Shown one piece after another: positions 1 through 9,219 of a stretch of 64,000 nt of DNA. This DNA comes from Jatrophihabitans_A sp035248685. GTDB taxonomy: Bacteria > Actinomycetota > Actinomycetes > Mycobacteriales > Jatrophihabitantaceae. Position 1 is the stretch's first letter; each line of letters starts with the position of its first letter. The DNA is taken from assembly GCA_035248685.1 (NCBI GenBank), contig DATFHF010000056.1:1-64000 (forward strand), in the 5' to 3' direction. The position numbers were made by a program, and so were the translations under genes. Under the pieces are notes generated by a model, which saw only the letters and a program-made list of their open reading frames with translations, searched no databases and had not been told where the DNA came from.

Positions 1-18
1 GGGATTCCCAAGCACATC

Positions 19-501
19 TCAGACCGCCATCCGTTCGCTGAGCAGCGCCCGCACGGCCGTGAGCGCCTCGGGGACCGCAGCAGCGACCGCGTCGGACAGG
101 CCGATGCCCTGCTCGACACTCGCCGGCCGGCAGCCGACCAGGTAGGTCTTCGGCAGGCCGCCGCCGAGTTGCCGGACGCCGGCCAGCACCGCCACCGGTG
201 CCATGCCGTGCGGGTCGAACTCGCCGGTGCCGAGATCGTCCTCACCGACCTCCAGCACGGTGAGCTCGCCGGGCGGCCCGGCGCCGGGCAGCGCATCGAC
301 CAGCACCAGCACCCGGTACCCGTCCAGCAGGTCGTAGGCCAGGTGCAGGCCGCGAATCCCGTAGTCGACCACCCGGACGTGCGCCGGCACGTCATCGGAG
401 GCGGCCAGCCGGCGCACCACCTCCGGTCCGAAGCCGTCGTCGCCGAGGAACAGGTTTCCGACGCCGGCCACCAGCACCCGTCCGACCGTCTCGTCCGTCA
501 C
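19..501 (-). CDS. [NiFe]-hydrogenase C-terminal maturation protease (HyaD/HoxM family)
   Basis: A 160-residue protein of normal length for the nickel-dependent endopeptidases that remove the C-terminal tail of the hydrogenase large subunit after Ni insertion. The N-terminal GVGNLFLGDDGFGPEV segment (about residues 13-28) is the family signature with the first acidic metal ligand. VDALPG near residue 68 and DPHG near residue 97 match the other acidic and histidine ligand regions. It is the last gene of the minus-strand hydrogenase operon, 9 bp after the small membrane peptide gene. Its expected substrate is the large subunit encoded at 4178-5977, which carries an intact C-terminal extension. 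The family assignment is firm; the substrate is inferred from context. Confidence 0.93.
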   Translation of the reverse strand: MTDETVGRVLVAGVGNLFLGDDGFGPEVVRRLAASDDVPAHVRVVDYGIRGLHLAYDLLDGYRVLVLVDALPGAGPPGELTVLEVGEDDLGTGEFDPHGMAPVAVLAGVRQLGGGLPKTYLVGCRPASVEQGIGLSDAVAAAVPEALTAVRALLSERMAV

Positions 502-510
502 CGGAAGCCT

Positions 511-630
511 CTACATCGAGCGGATCTTCAGGTACCGCTTGATATCGGGGATCGACTGCACCCCGACGACGACCGCCACAACGCCGGCGACGACGCCGAG
601 GAACGCGGTGAACCTGCCAAGAGCTCTCAC
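511..630 (-). CDS. 39-residue single-span membrane peptide of the hydrogenase operon
   Basis: A very short gene starting with GTG at 630, whose start overlaps the TGA of the preceding gene as GTGA. The peptide reads VRALGRFTAFLGVVAGVVAV at its start: a short basic N-terminus, one hydrophobic helix (about residues 8-25), then a polar tail ending in RRYLKIRSM-like residues (IKRYLKIRSM). Similar tiny actinobacterial proteins with a helix and a PDIKRYLKIR-type tail are annotated as DUF6893; that match is from memory of the pattern. A role as membrane anchor or assembly peptide for the hydrogenase is possible but unproven. A longer upstream in-frame ATG at 720 lies inside the preceding gene and is less likely. 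Confidence 0.7.
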   Translation of the reverse strand: MRALGRFTAFLGVVAGVVAVVVGVQSIPDIKRYLKIRSM

Positions 631-1979
631 GATCGACTCTCCTCCCGGGTGTCGTAGTCCGCATCGGCGCGGATCGGCTCCAACTCCTCCGGTGCGAAGT
701 AGAAATAGCGGCCGTACCACTCGTGCAGGTCGATGGCGGGATCGTCGAGCAGCACCAGCGCGACATGGATATTGCCGTCCACGTCGGACAATACTGCGCT
801 GACCCGAGCCAGCTGATCGGCGAAGAACAGGTCCTGCGCGTCAGCCCGCCGGGACGGGTGCACCCGCACCACACTGCCCCGGCTGACATTGACGCCCCGG
901 ATCGTCACCGCGTCCAGTCCGGGTCGGACCGCCTCGTCCGCGGCCGGGTCCCACCAGGGGACGTCCGCGGCCGGCGCGGCACCTGGATCGCGCAGAATTC
1001 CGTGCAGCCGCTGCATATCAGCCGGTGACAGGTTCTCGCACCGGTCGATGATGGCGCGGGCCTGCGGGTCGGTGGCCCGGGCCTCCGCCTTCTCCTGCTC
1101 GGTCATGGTCAACACCCGTAGCGTGAGAATCTCGTCGATCTCGGTGCCGTCGAACAGCGCGCCCGGGCTCTGCTCGGCGATCTGCGGGTAGTCGTACAGG
1201 ATGATCGGCGCGGCGAGCATCAGGTCGGTGCAGCCGGGCGGGCCTGCCAACACCGGAAAACACCGCTGCTGGCGGCACCGTCGGGTCGCGGCGGCGGCTG
1301 GCTCGGCCGGATCGAGCAGTGAGCTGAACGCCGCCTCGTCGGCCGCCAGCAGCAGGTGGCTGCCGAGCAGGGATACCCGGATCGCGCCGTCCTTGCCGCT
1401 GACCTGGTTGGGGTGCTCATTGTCAACCTGCACGCTCAGCCGGTAGAAACCACCGTCGATTTCGGCGCCGATCCGCAGCCGGGCCGTCAACGGCCAGCGC
1501 TGCCGCAGGATCCGTCCCACCTGCTCGCCGGCCGGGTCGATCACCGGTTCGACGTCCTCGCCGCCGGGGAACCCCAGCGGGTAGTCGTGCGGCTGGAGCA
1601 GCTCGGACAACCGCAGCGCCGGCAGGCTGATCTCGCGTTCCACCGCTTCGTCCCAGCTGAGTACCGACTGACCGGCCACGGTGAGCTCCTCGACCGTGCG
1701 GTATTGCCCGGCATCGTCCAATCGCTGTACTTGGCGCGATTGCAACTGGAGGAAGCGCAGCCACACCGTCACCGACGCGCGCCGGGACGCTGCCCGGACC
1801 AGGCACTGCATGGCCATTGCCGGCTGCTCGGCGAAGCTGTCGGCGCCCGCGTGTGGCGCCCCGAGCACGCCGAATTGCCAGCGTGATCGGTTCTTGCTGG
1901 AACTGGCCCGGTACGGGTAGAGCAGGTAGCCCTCGTACAGCACCGCGTCGGCAATTTCGCGTACTTGCTCGATACTCAC
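627..1979 (-). CDS. Conserved hydrogenase-operon protein of unknown function (450 aa)
   Basis: A 450-residue soluble protein starting with GTG at 1979, which overlaps the stop of the upstream DUF6084-like gene. I recognise no catalytic domain. The N-terminal half has Arg-rich and aromatic stretches. A Cys pair region lies near residues 238-255 (RRCRQQRCFPV, then GCTDL). The C-terminal part contains an acidic, beta-rich segment (GNIHVALVLLDDPAIDLHEW) resembling a small beta-barrel, ending close to the membrane-peptide gene. Its conserved place between DUF6084-like and the maturation protease suggests a job in assembly or electron transfer of the group 1h hydrogenase. That role is inference only. 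Confidence 0.85.
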   Translation of the reverse strand: MSIEQVREIADAVLYEGYLLYPYRASSSKNRSRWQFGVLGAPHAGADSFAEQPAMAMQCLVRAASRRASVTVWLRFLQLQSRQVQRLDDAGQYRTVEELTVAGQSVLSWDEAVEREISLPALRLSELLQPHDYPLGFPGGEDVEPVIDPAGEQVGRILRQRWPLTARLRIGAEIDGGFYRLSVQVDNEHPNQVSGKDGAIRVSLLGSHLLLAADEAAFSSLLDPAEPAAAATRRCRQQRCFPVLAGPPGCTDLMLAAPIILYDYPQIAEQSPGALFDGTEIDEILTLRVLTMTEQEKAEARATDPQARAIIDRCENLSPADMQRLHGILRDPGAAPAADVPWWDPAADEAVRPGLDAVTIRGVNVSRGSVVRVHPSRRADAQDLFFADQLARVSAVLSDVDGNIHVALVLLDDPAIDLHEWYGRYFYFAPEELEPIRADADYDTREESRS

Positions 1980-2632
1980 TCTGCCACCTGCTCTTCGCGC
2001 AAGCGCTCATCGCCGGCCAGCAGCGACTGGATGGTCTCCTCCCAGCTCAACAAGCCATGCCGGGCGCGGTAGTCGGCGAGGTCGGTGAGCACGTCGCTGT
2101 CCAGCCGGATCCAACCGGTGTTCGGAAAGTACGACTCGATCATTCGGCGCCAGACCGCGACCGGCAGGTCGTAGCGGGCCTCGCAGTCCCACGGCACTTG
2201 CTCGACACCGAAACCGTTGCTGCCCCTGGTGAAAACCGTCCCGGAGAACAGCAGCACCAGTGGCACGGTCCCGGCAGCGAGGGTGTGCAGGTAGCGCGAG
2301 CCGACCACGTCGAAGTCGTAACTGCATGGCAGCACAAGCTCTACCTCGGTGCTGTCGGTGAAACCCTGGACGGTGGTGTTGCACTGCATCCATAAAAATG
2401 GCCGCAGGGTGTCGATCCACCGGTCCCGCTCGCCGAACAGGCCGAGCAGGCCGTTCTGCTCGCCCTGGTCGTACCGGCGCCGCTGTGGCTCGATCCGCAC
2501 CTGGCAGCGCAATGCCATGGCATGGATCCGTTGGCCGGTGTGCTCGGCCACCCGCAACCGGGCGGTTAGCTGCGGAGCCACCGCGTACGGCTCGGCGAAG
2601 ATATCCACGACCGAGAATGTGTAATTACTCAT
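1976..2632 (-). CDS. DUF6084-like hydrogenase-operon protein
   Basis: A 218-residue protein with a beta-rich pattern, beginning MSNYTFSVVDIFAEPYAVAP and containing an IEPQRRRY segment, FLWMQCNTTVQGF and SYDFDVVGSRYL. This resembles the DUF6084 proteins found next to group 1h hydrogenases in actinobacteria (family recognised by pattern, not by search). Start ATG 2632 overlaps the upstream stop as ATGA, and the 3' end overlaps the next start as GTGA. The last codons (DERLREEQVAE) lie in a repeated DNA motif also present at 17550 and 49132. No cofactor-binding motif is visible. Function is unknown but is presumably tied to the hydrogenase. Confidence 0.85.
   Translation of the reverse strand: MSNYTFSVVDIFAEPYAVAPQLTARLRVAEHTGQRIHAMALRCQVRIEPQRRRYDQGEQNGLLGLFGERDRWIDTLRPFLWMQCNTTVQGFTDSTEVELVLPCSYDFDVVGSRYLHTLAAGTVPLVLLFSGTVFTRGSNGFGVEQVPWDCEARYDLPVAVWRRMIESYFPNTGWIRLDSDVLTDLADYRARHGLLSWEETIQSLLAGDERLREEQVAE
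1988..2011 (-). repeat. Gene-junction repeat, copy C (coding)
   Basis: A 24-base motif, read on the minus strand, starting GATGAGCGCTTGCGCGAAGA. It is identical to positions 17550-17573 and shares its first 20 bases with 49132-49151. Here it encodes the C-terminal DERLREEQ of the DUF6084-like protein and sits directly before the next gene's start, as in the other copies. Confidence 0.75.
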
Positions 2633-3273
2633 TGCTCAACCTTCGCAGAACCCTGGGCCGGCCGGCTGCGCTGCTGCACCCGGGCGAAGAACGCGTCCAT
2701 CGCCTGGTGGGCCTCCTGGCCGCCGTCGAAACCACGCCACAGCATGCGCAGCCGGCCCACCAGCTCGTAGCAGGCGTCGATCGGCACCAGGTAGCACTCA
2801 TTACGGCGGACCAGCAGCGCCTCGACGTCCGGACGGAGTACCGCCAGCGCGGGATTGTCGGCCACGATCCGCTGCCAGGCGGCCAGCGGCAGCTCGGACT
2901 CGGTGGCGCCGGCCGGCCCGGGGTAGAACGCGATCGTGCGCTGCTGCACCGAGTTCTGGAACAGGAAGGCCAAGCTGACCGGGATCTGCAGCTCGTCCCA
3001 GGCCCGGGCGTCCAGCGTGAGCCGGTCGAAAGCCAGGTACCGGTCCGGCACCGCCCGGTAGCGCAACGCGGCCGCCTCGTCGGTGAACAGCAGGTAGCAG
3101 GGCCGGCAGGTGCACAGCAGGCCCCGACTGTCCAGGTCGACCACGTGCGAATGCTCGGCCGAGATCGGGGCTGCGCACATCTCGCAGCGCTCACCCGGGT
3201 CCGGCTGCGGCCGCGCTTGGGTGACCCGCCGCAGTACCGCCAACGGGGCGCCGGACGGGCCGCCCGGGTTCAT
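2629..3273 (-). CDS. DUF5947-like Cys-rich hydrogenase-operon protein
   Basis: A 214-residue protein with an N-terminal metal-binding pattern: CEMC at residues 30-33, His41 and His43, then CTCRPC at 54-59. This suits a zinc or iron site. The rest is a mixed alpha/beta domain with FYPGPAGATESELPLAAW in the middle. The pattern matches DUF5947, a family found in actinobacterial group 1h hydrogenase operons. The ATG at 3273 overlaps the stop of the NifU/Rieske gene (ATGA), and its own stop overlaps the next start. A role in cluster delivery or electron transfer is plausible but not shown. Confidence 0.88.
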   Translation of the reverse strand: MNPGGPSGAPLAVLRRVTQARPQPDPGERCEMCAAPISAEHSHVVDLDSRGLLCTCRPCYLLFTDEAAALRYRAVPDRYLAFDRLTLDARAWDELQIPVSLAFLFQNSVQQRTIAFYPGPAGATESELPLAAWQRIVADNPALAVLRPDVEALLVRRNECYLVPIDACYELVGRLRMLWRGFDGGQEAHQAMDAFFARVQQRSRPAQGSAKVEQ

Positions 3274-4181
3274 GCCGGGACGGCGGTCGGGACGGAGCTG
3301 GGGACGGCCACCGACACCGACACCCCGTCGGCCAGCAACGGCAGCGGATCCAGGTGCAGTTCGGCCTCATCCAGGCAGGCGCCGGCCCGCCGGACGTCGT
3401 AGTGCGCGCGGCAACCGGGACAGGTCAGCATGGCGTCATCGGCTGCGCCGCCCAGCCGGCGGCCCAGGCTCGCCCCGGCCAGCGACTCGGCGCACCGGGC
3501 ACACCGATCGCGGAAGGCAAACAGGTCGGCGCCAACTCGGCAACCGACGATCGCGGTGTCGCCGACCCGAGCCGGCCGGACCGCCCCGGACGGCAACCCA
3601 ACCAGCTCCGGCACCGGCACCCAACCGCCGCTGCCGGTCGACGCGTCGAGCCGCGAGAACAGCGCTGTGGCCGGGATGACGCCCGCCGCCGGTGCCTGCA
3701 CCTCGATGGCGGTGACCTCGGGCGCCGCGGCTTCGATGGCACCCTCGACGGCCAGCTTCAGGGTCACCGTCGAGGACGGGCAGCCGTCGCAGCTGCCCAG
3801 CAGCCGCAGCCGAACCACCCCGTCGTCGGTGATGTCGATCAGCTCGACATCGCCCTGGTGCGAACCCAGGTAGGGACGGACGCTGTCCAGCGCCTGCTCG
3901 ACCCGTTGCCGCACCCCGTACGGATGCAGGCCGTGCACCAGCAGCAGGCTGGCCACCAGATCGTCGCCGGCCAGCGCGTCCAGCGTGGCGTCGTCGAGGT
4001 GGTCGTGCTCGTGCATCAGCTCGAGCACCCGCTCCAGGCCGGCGCCGTACAGGTCGGCCACCAGCCGCACCAGCTCCTCGGCGCGCTCGCGGGCCAGCGC
4101 GCCGCCGGCCGAGCTCGCGTCCAGCAGGGTCTCGATCCGATCGCCGACCGCCCGCCAGTCAGCTGGTGTCGACTCGCTCAT
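3270..4181 (-). CDS. NifU C-terminal domain / Rieske-like fusion protein
   Basis: A 303-residue fusion. Residues 1-95 are helical. Residues about 95-165 form a NifU C-terminal scaffold domain with the GSCDGCPSS cluster site (Cys131, Cys134). Residues about 185-295 are a Rieske-like fold with CARC at 227-230 and CPGCRAHYD at 254-262. Both usual Rieske histidine positions are replaced, leaving a Cys4 pattern. Start ATG 4181 overlaps the hhyL stop (ATGA); a longer frame reaching 4268 runs into hhyL and is rejected. It lies directly behind hhyL, so it probably supplies FeS clusters or carries electrons for the hydrogenase. Confidence 0.88.
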   Translation of the reverse strand: MSESTPADWRAVGDRIETLLDASSAGGALARERAEELVRLVADLYGAGLERVLELMHEHDHLDDATLDALAGDDLVASLLLVHGLHPYGVRQRVEQALDSVRPYLGSHQGDVELIDITDDGVVRLRLLGSCDGCPSSTVTLKLAVEGAIEAAAPEVTAIEVQAPAAGVIPATALFSRLDASTGSGGWVPVPELVGLPSGAVRPARVGDTAIVGCRVGADLFAFRDRCARCAESLAGASLGRRLGGAADDAMLTCPGCRAHYDVRRAGACLDEAELHLDPLPLLADGVSVSVAVPSSVPTAVPA

Positions 4182-5977
4182 CCGGCACCGGCGGACTGGG
4201 TGGGGGAGTGCAGCAGTTCCAGCTTCTTGCCCCCGCCCAGGTACATGTGCACGCCACAGGGCAGGCACGGGTCGAAGCTGCGGACCGTCCGCATGATGTC
4301 AATGCCCTTGAAGTGTTCCCGATCGTTCTCCTCGAAGATCGGCTGGCCCTGCACCGCGTCCTCGTACGGGCCGGGGGTGCCGTAGCTGTCCCGCGGGTTG
4401 GCGTTCCACGGCGTCGGCGGGTACGGGTGGTAGTTGGCGATCTTGCCGTCCCGGATGACCATGTGGTGGGAAAGCACCCCGCGGACCGCCTCGGTGAACC
4501 CGCAGCCGATGCCGGTCTCCGGAACCTCGAACGCCTCCCAGGTCTTGGTCCGGCCGGCCCGGATTTCCACCAGTGCCTTTTCCGCGAAGTGCAGCGCGGC
4601 GGCCGCCGCGTAGGCCTGGAAGTAGGTGCGGGCCCGGTTGCGCTCCAGGGTGTTGCTCCACCGGGGCACCTTCCACTCGAACTCGACCGGGCCCTTGAGC
4701 GCGGTCTTCGGCAGGTTGATCTTCACGCTGTTTCCGGTGGCCTGGATGTAGCCGATGTCCACCAGGCCGGCCAGCGCGGTCACCCACAGCCGGGCCAGCG
4801 GCCCACCGCCGGTGTCCAGCGCCAGGTAGTCCTTGCCGTCGTACCAGCGCGGTGACATCACCCAGCTGTACTTGTCGTCGAGGTCGCGCTTCTGCGGCCT
4901 GGGGTTGGTGTGCTGGTTCCACGGGTGCCGGCGGTCCACCGGGTTGCCCAGCGGATCGCGCTCGACGAACATCTCCTGGTCGGTCCAGTCGTCGTAGTAG
5001 GACGAGCCGAGCAGGATCCGGATGCCGAGGTTGATCTCGACCAGGTCGGTGGTGACGAGCTGGCCATCCACCACCACGCCCGGGGTGACGAACATCTTGC
5101 GTCCCCAGTTGGTCATGTCCCGGTATTCGAAGTTGCAGTGCTCCGGATCCTGGAACGAGCCCCAGCAGCCCAGCAGGATGCGCCGGTTACCGACCTGCTC
5201 GTAGCCGGGCAGCGCCTCGTAGAAGAAGTCGAACAGGTCGTCGTGCATCGGCACGACCTTCTTCATGAACTCGACGTAGCGCATCAGCCGGCTCATGTAG
5301 TCGGTCATCAACTGGATGCTGGCCACCGTCCCGACGCCACCCGGGTACAGCGTGGACGGGTGGACGTGCCGGCCCTCCATCAGGCAGAACATCTCGCGGG
5401 TCATCCGGCTGACCTGAAGCGCCTCGCGGTAGAACTCGCCGGTGAACGGGTTCAGCGACCGCATGATGTCGCCGATGGTCCGGTAGCCGTGCGCGGCGGC
5501 CTGCGGTGCCTCGGTGCGGTTGGCCTGTTCGAGCACGCCGGGGTTGGTCTCGCCGACCATCCGCTCGCAGTAGTCCACCCCGACCAGGTTCTCCTGGAAG
5601 ATGTTGTGGTCGAACATGTACTCGGCCGCCTCGCCGAGGTTGACGATCCACTCGCCGAGGTGCGGTGGTTTCACGCCGTAGGCCATGTTCTGGGTGTAGC
5701 AGGAGCAGGTGGCGTGGTTGTCGCCGCAGATTCCGCAGATCCGGCTGGTGATGAAGTGCGCGTCGCGGGGATCCTTGCCCTTCATGAAGATCGAGTAGCC
5801 ACGGAAGATCGAGCTGGTGCTGTGGCACTCGGCCACCACTCGCTGGTCGAAGTCGATCTTGGTGTAGATGCCTAGGCTGCCGACGATGCGGGTGATCGGA
5901 TCCCACGCCATGTCAACGAGTTGGTTGCCGTTCGTCGCGTGCTTGGAGCTGCTGGGCGCCGGGGAGGTCGTCGTCAT
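4178..5977 (-). CDS. hhyL: Group 1h (high-affinity) [NiFe]-hydrogenase large subunit
   Basis: A 599-residue catalytic subunit that oxidises H2, including at trace atmospheric levels in characterised relatives. The N-terminal L1 motif RICGICGDNH (residues 79-88; Ni ligands Cys81, Cys84) and the C-terminal L2 motif DPCLPCGVH (569-577; Cys571, Cys574) are complete and of the actinobacterial group 1h type. The 22 residues after His577 form the tail expected to be removed by the protease at 19-501. It starts 40 bp after hhyS. Assignment rests on the motifs and gene order. Physiological affinity for H2 is inferred from the subgroup. Confidence 0.96.
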   Translation of the reverse strand: MTTTSPAPSSSKHATNGNQLVDMAWDPITRIVGSLGIYTKIDFDQRVVAECHSTSSIFRGYSIFMKGKDPRDAHFITSRICGICGDNHATCSCYTQNMAYGVKPPHLGEWIVNLGEAAEYMFDHNIFQENLVGVDYCERMVGETNPGVLEQANRTEAPQAAAHGYRTIGDIMRSLNPFTGEFYREALQVSRMTREMFCLMEGRHVHPSTLYPGGVGTVASIQLMTDYMSRLMRYVEFMKKVVPMHDDLFDFFYEALPGYEQVGNRRILLGCWGSFQDPEHCNFEYRDMTNWGRKMFVTPGVVVDGQLVTTDLVEINLGIRILLGSSYYDDWTDQEMFVERDPLGNPVDRRHPWNQHTNPRPQKRDLDDKYSWVMSPRWYDGKDYLALDTGGGPLARLWVTALAGLVDIGYIQATGNSVKINLPKTALKGPVEFEWKVPRWSNTLERNRARTYFQAYAAAAALHFAEKALVEIRAGRTKTWEAFEVPETGIGCGFTEAVRGVLSHHMVIRDGKIANYHPYPPTPWNANPRDSYGTPGPYEDAVQGQPIFEENDREHFKGIDIMRTVRSFDPCLPCGVHMYLGGGKKLELLHSPTQSAGAG

Positions 5978-6017
5978 CGGACCGCCGCTTTCTGTCGAAA
6001 TGGAAGAACTAGGGTCG

Positions 6018-7073
<1,056 letters not shown>

Positions 7074-7357
7074 GACTGACCGCCCTTCCGCCAACCGGCA
7101 CGAGCCTGATCGGCGCAACCCGGCGCACGAGCGGGGTCCGCCGTTGTCTCGATCGGACCTACGACAGTGCGTCCAAGCGGGGGGCGAGCCGGGCGCGGGA
7201 CTGTGCCGTGATCTGACTATATGGCGCGGCCCACCGGCCGGCCGGGGTCCTTTCTCGCTGAATCCGGGATTCCCGGAACCCCGGACTTTCGGCCGGAGAC
7301 GGCGGGTACTTCGGGCCTAAGCTGGCAGCGGGCTCACCTGGAACGGGGCGTCGGCAA
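7074..7357. promoter_or_regulatory. Divergent intergenic region between hhyS and hypA
   Basis: These 284 bases separate the minus-strand hydrogenase operon from hypAB and should hold both promoters. I see no gene here. A small inverted repeat, TCCGGG-ATT-CCCGGA (7263-7277), lies about 80 bp upstream of hypA and could be an operator. No convincing -35/-10 pair was assigned. Confidence 0.5.
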
Positions 7358-7690
7358 ATGCATGAACTGGCCATCGCGCAGAACGTGCTGGACACCATCG
7401 CGGCCCGGATCGGTGACCGGCAGGTGCGCGAGGTTCGGCTGGAGATCGGCCGGCTGTCCGGCGTCTCGGCCGACTCGCTGCGGTTCTGTTTCGAGCTGGC
7501 CGCGGTCGGCACCTGCGCCCACGGCGCGACGCTGGACATCATCGAGCCGGCCGGCCGAGCTCGTTGCCTGACCTGCTCGGACGAGTTCGTGCTTCAGGAT
7601 CACATCCTGCTCTGTGCCTGCGGGAGTTCCGATGTGCGGCTGACCGCCGGTGCCGAACTCAGGATCCTGTCGGTGGAGGTGAGTTGCTAG
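7358..7690 (+). CDS. hypA: Hydrogenase nickel metallochaperone HypA
   Basis: A 110-residue protein of normal HypA length. The MHE N-terminus (His2 is the Ni ligand) and a zinc domain with Cys70, Cys73, Cys86 and Cys88 are present. The second zinc pair is CxC rather than the usual CxxC. HypA works with HypB to deliver nickel to the hydrogenase large subunit. The stop is immediately followed by the hypB GTG. Transcribed divergently from hhyS. No hypC, D, E or F is in this window, so the CN/CO ligand machinery must be elsewhere. Confidence 0.96.
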   Translation: MHELAIAQNVLDTIAARIGDRQVREVRLEIGRLSGVSADSLRFCFELAAVGTCAHGATLDIIEPAGRARCLTCSDEFVLQDHILLCACGSSDVRLTAGAELRILSVEVSC

Positions 7691-8458
7691 GTGTGCGCAA
7701 CCTGCGGCTGCGGCGATGCCGGGGTCCGGCTGGTGGACCTGATGGCGGGGCATGACCACGGCCACCCGCATGAGCACTCGCATGAGCACTCGCACGGTGG
7801 GCCGTCGCATACCGAGACGCTGCTCATCGAGGAGCGGGTATTGGCCAAGAACGACGCGCTGGCCCGACGCAACCGGACCTGGTTGCGCGACCGGGAGGTG
7901 GCGGCGGTCAACCTGATGAGCTCGCCGGGTTCGGGCAAGACCACGCTGCTGGAACGCACGGTTCGGGAGTGGGGGGCCGCCACCCCGGTCTGGGTGATCG
8001 AAGGGGACCAGGAGACCACGTTCGACGCCGACCGGATCAAGGCGGCCGGGGCGCCGGTGCTTCAGATCAACACCGGTGCCGGTTGCCACCTGGACGCCGA
8101 AATGGTTGGTGCCGCGCTGCTGGCCCTGGAGCCGCGCCGAGGCGTGGTGCTGGTCGAGAACGTCGGCAACCTGGTCTGCCCGGCGCTGTTCGATCTGGGG
8201 GAGGACGCCCGGGTGGTGATCATGTCGGTCACCGAAGGGGCCGACAAGCCGCGCAAGTATCCGCACATCTTCGCCTCGGCGACGCTCGTCCTGGTGAACA
8301 AGATCGACCTGCTGCCATATGTGGATTTTGACCTGGCGAGGTTCTCCCGCGACATCGCGCTGGTGAATCCGGAGGCCGACCTACTTCAGGTGTCGGCAAC
8401 TCGAGGGGACGGCCTGGAGCGCTGGTACGACTGGCTGTGTGAGCTGCCCGGTCGCTAA
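7691..8458 (+). CDS. hypB: Hydrogenase nickel incorporation GTPase HypB
   Basis: A 255-residue SIMIBI-class GTPase. An N-terminal CATCGC motif (high-affinity metal site) is followed by a His-rich stretch (about residues 21-40, HDHGHPHEHSHEHSH) for nickel storage. The P-loop SSPGSGKTT lies near residues 77-85, IEGDQETTFDADRI is the switch region, and NKID gives guanine specificity. It starts with GTG right after the hypA stop, so the two are co-translated. It hydrolyses GTP to drive Ni transfer with HypA. Confidence 0.97.
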   Translation: MCATCGCGDAGVRLVDLMAGHDHGHPHEHSHEHSHGGPSHTETLLIEERVLAKNDALARRNRTWLRDREVAAVNLMSSPGSGKTTLLERTVREWGAATPVWVIEGDQETTFDADRIKAAGAPVLQINTGAGCHLDAEMVGAALLALEPRRGVVLVENVGNLVCPALFDLGEDARVVIMSVTEGADKPRKYPHIFASATLVLVNKIDLLPYVDFDLARFSRDIALVNPEADLLQVSATRGDGLERWYDWLCELPGR

Positions 8459-8487
8459 CCGCAAGGCACCGCCATGGTTCGGGCACA

Positions 8488-9141
8488 ATGCGGCAGGTGG
8501 ACGGACGGGCAGGTTGGGATCGCCGGTTGATCGGCTGGTCGATGCTCGGTGCCGCGCTGGTGTTCGGGCTGCTGGTAGGTGGCTACGGGCTCGGCTGGCG
8601 GTGGACCGGGCTGTCGGATTCGGTGACGCTGTGGGACTGGCTCCAGGTGCTGGCGCTGCCGGTCGCGCTCGGCCTGGCGCCGGTGCTGCTGCAACATCGC
8701 CGCCGGTTGCACCGTCGCCACCGCAGCTACCTGGCGGTGACGCTGGTGGTGTTCGCGGCGCTGGTGTCACTCGGCTACCTGGTACCGCTGCCGTGGACCG
8801 GATTCACCGGCAACACACTGTGGGACTGGCTGGAGCTGGCTCTGCTGCCGTTGGTGGTCGGCACCGCCTCGCTGTGGGCGGATCGCGGGCTGCCGTCCCG
8901 GCGGCTGCGGCTGGTTGGGCTGGTCTGCCTGCTCGGCTTCGGTGGGCTGGTGCTGGCCGGTTACCTGGTGCCGTGGAACTGGACCGGCTTTCGCGGTAAC
9001 ACTGCCTGGGATTGGGTGAAGCTGCTGTTGTTGCCGGTGCTGGTGCCGATCGTGCTGGTGCCGACCGTGGTCCGGTTGGTCACCGTACGAATGGCGCCGG
9101 TGGTGCCGGAGCAGCAGGATAGGGTTGGCGAGAACTCTTAA
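8488..9141 (+). CDS. Membrane protein with three copies of a WTGF/WDW motif
   Basis: A 217-residue integral membrane protein with about six hydrophobic helices. Three internal repeats are visible: WRWTGLSDSVTLWDWLQ (from about residue 37), PWTGFTGNTLWDWLE (about 103) and WNWTGFRGNTAWDWVK (about 163). Each is followed by a hydrophobic LALLP-type helix and separated by Arg-rich cytoplasmic loops. The triplication suggests each unit is a two-helix hairpin with a conserved surface turn. Function unknown. It starts 29 bp after hypB but has no clear link to hydrogenase. Confidence 0.85.
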   Translation: MRQVDGRAGWDRRLIGWSMLGAALVFGLLVGGYGLGWRWTGLSDSVTLWDWLQVLALPVALGLAPVLLQHRRRLHRRHRSYLAVTLVVFAALVSLGYLVPLPWTGFTGNTLWDWLELALLPLVVGTASLWADRGLPSRRLRLVGLVCLLGFGGLVLAGYLVPWNWTGFRGNTAWDWVKLLLLPVLVPIVLVPTVVRLVTVRMAPVVPEQQDRVGENS

Positions 9142-9219
9142 TCCCGCTCTTCTCACGGTGTAAAGTCTTACTGCCGGTTCAGCAGCAACCGAGCGTGGCG
9201 CGTTCGGATCGGTGGCCTC

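Noticed and set aside
7263..7277. A defined promoter or known regulator box for hypAB/hhyS
   Set aside because: Only a short inverted repeat is visible; no -35/-10 pair or recognised operator could be supported.
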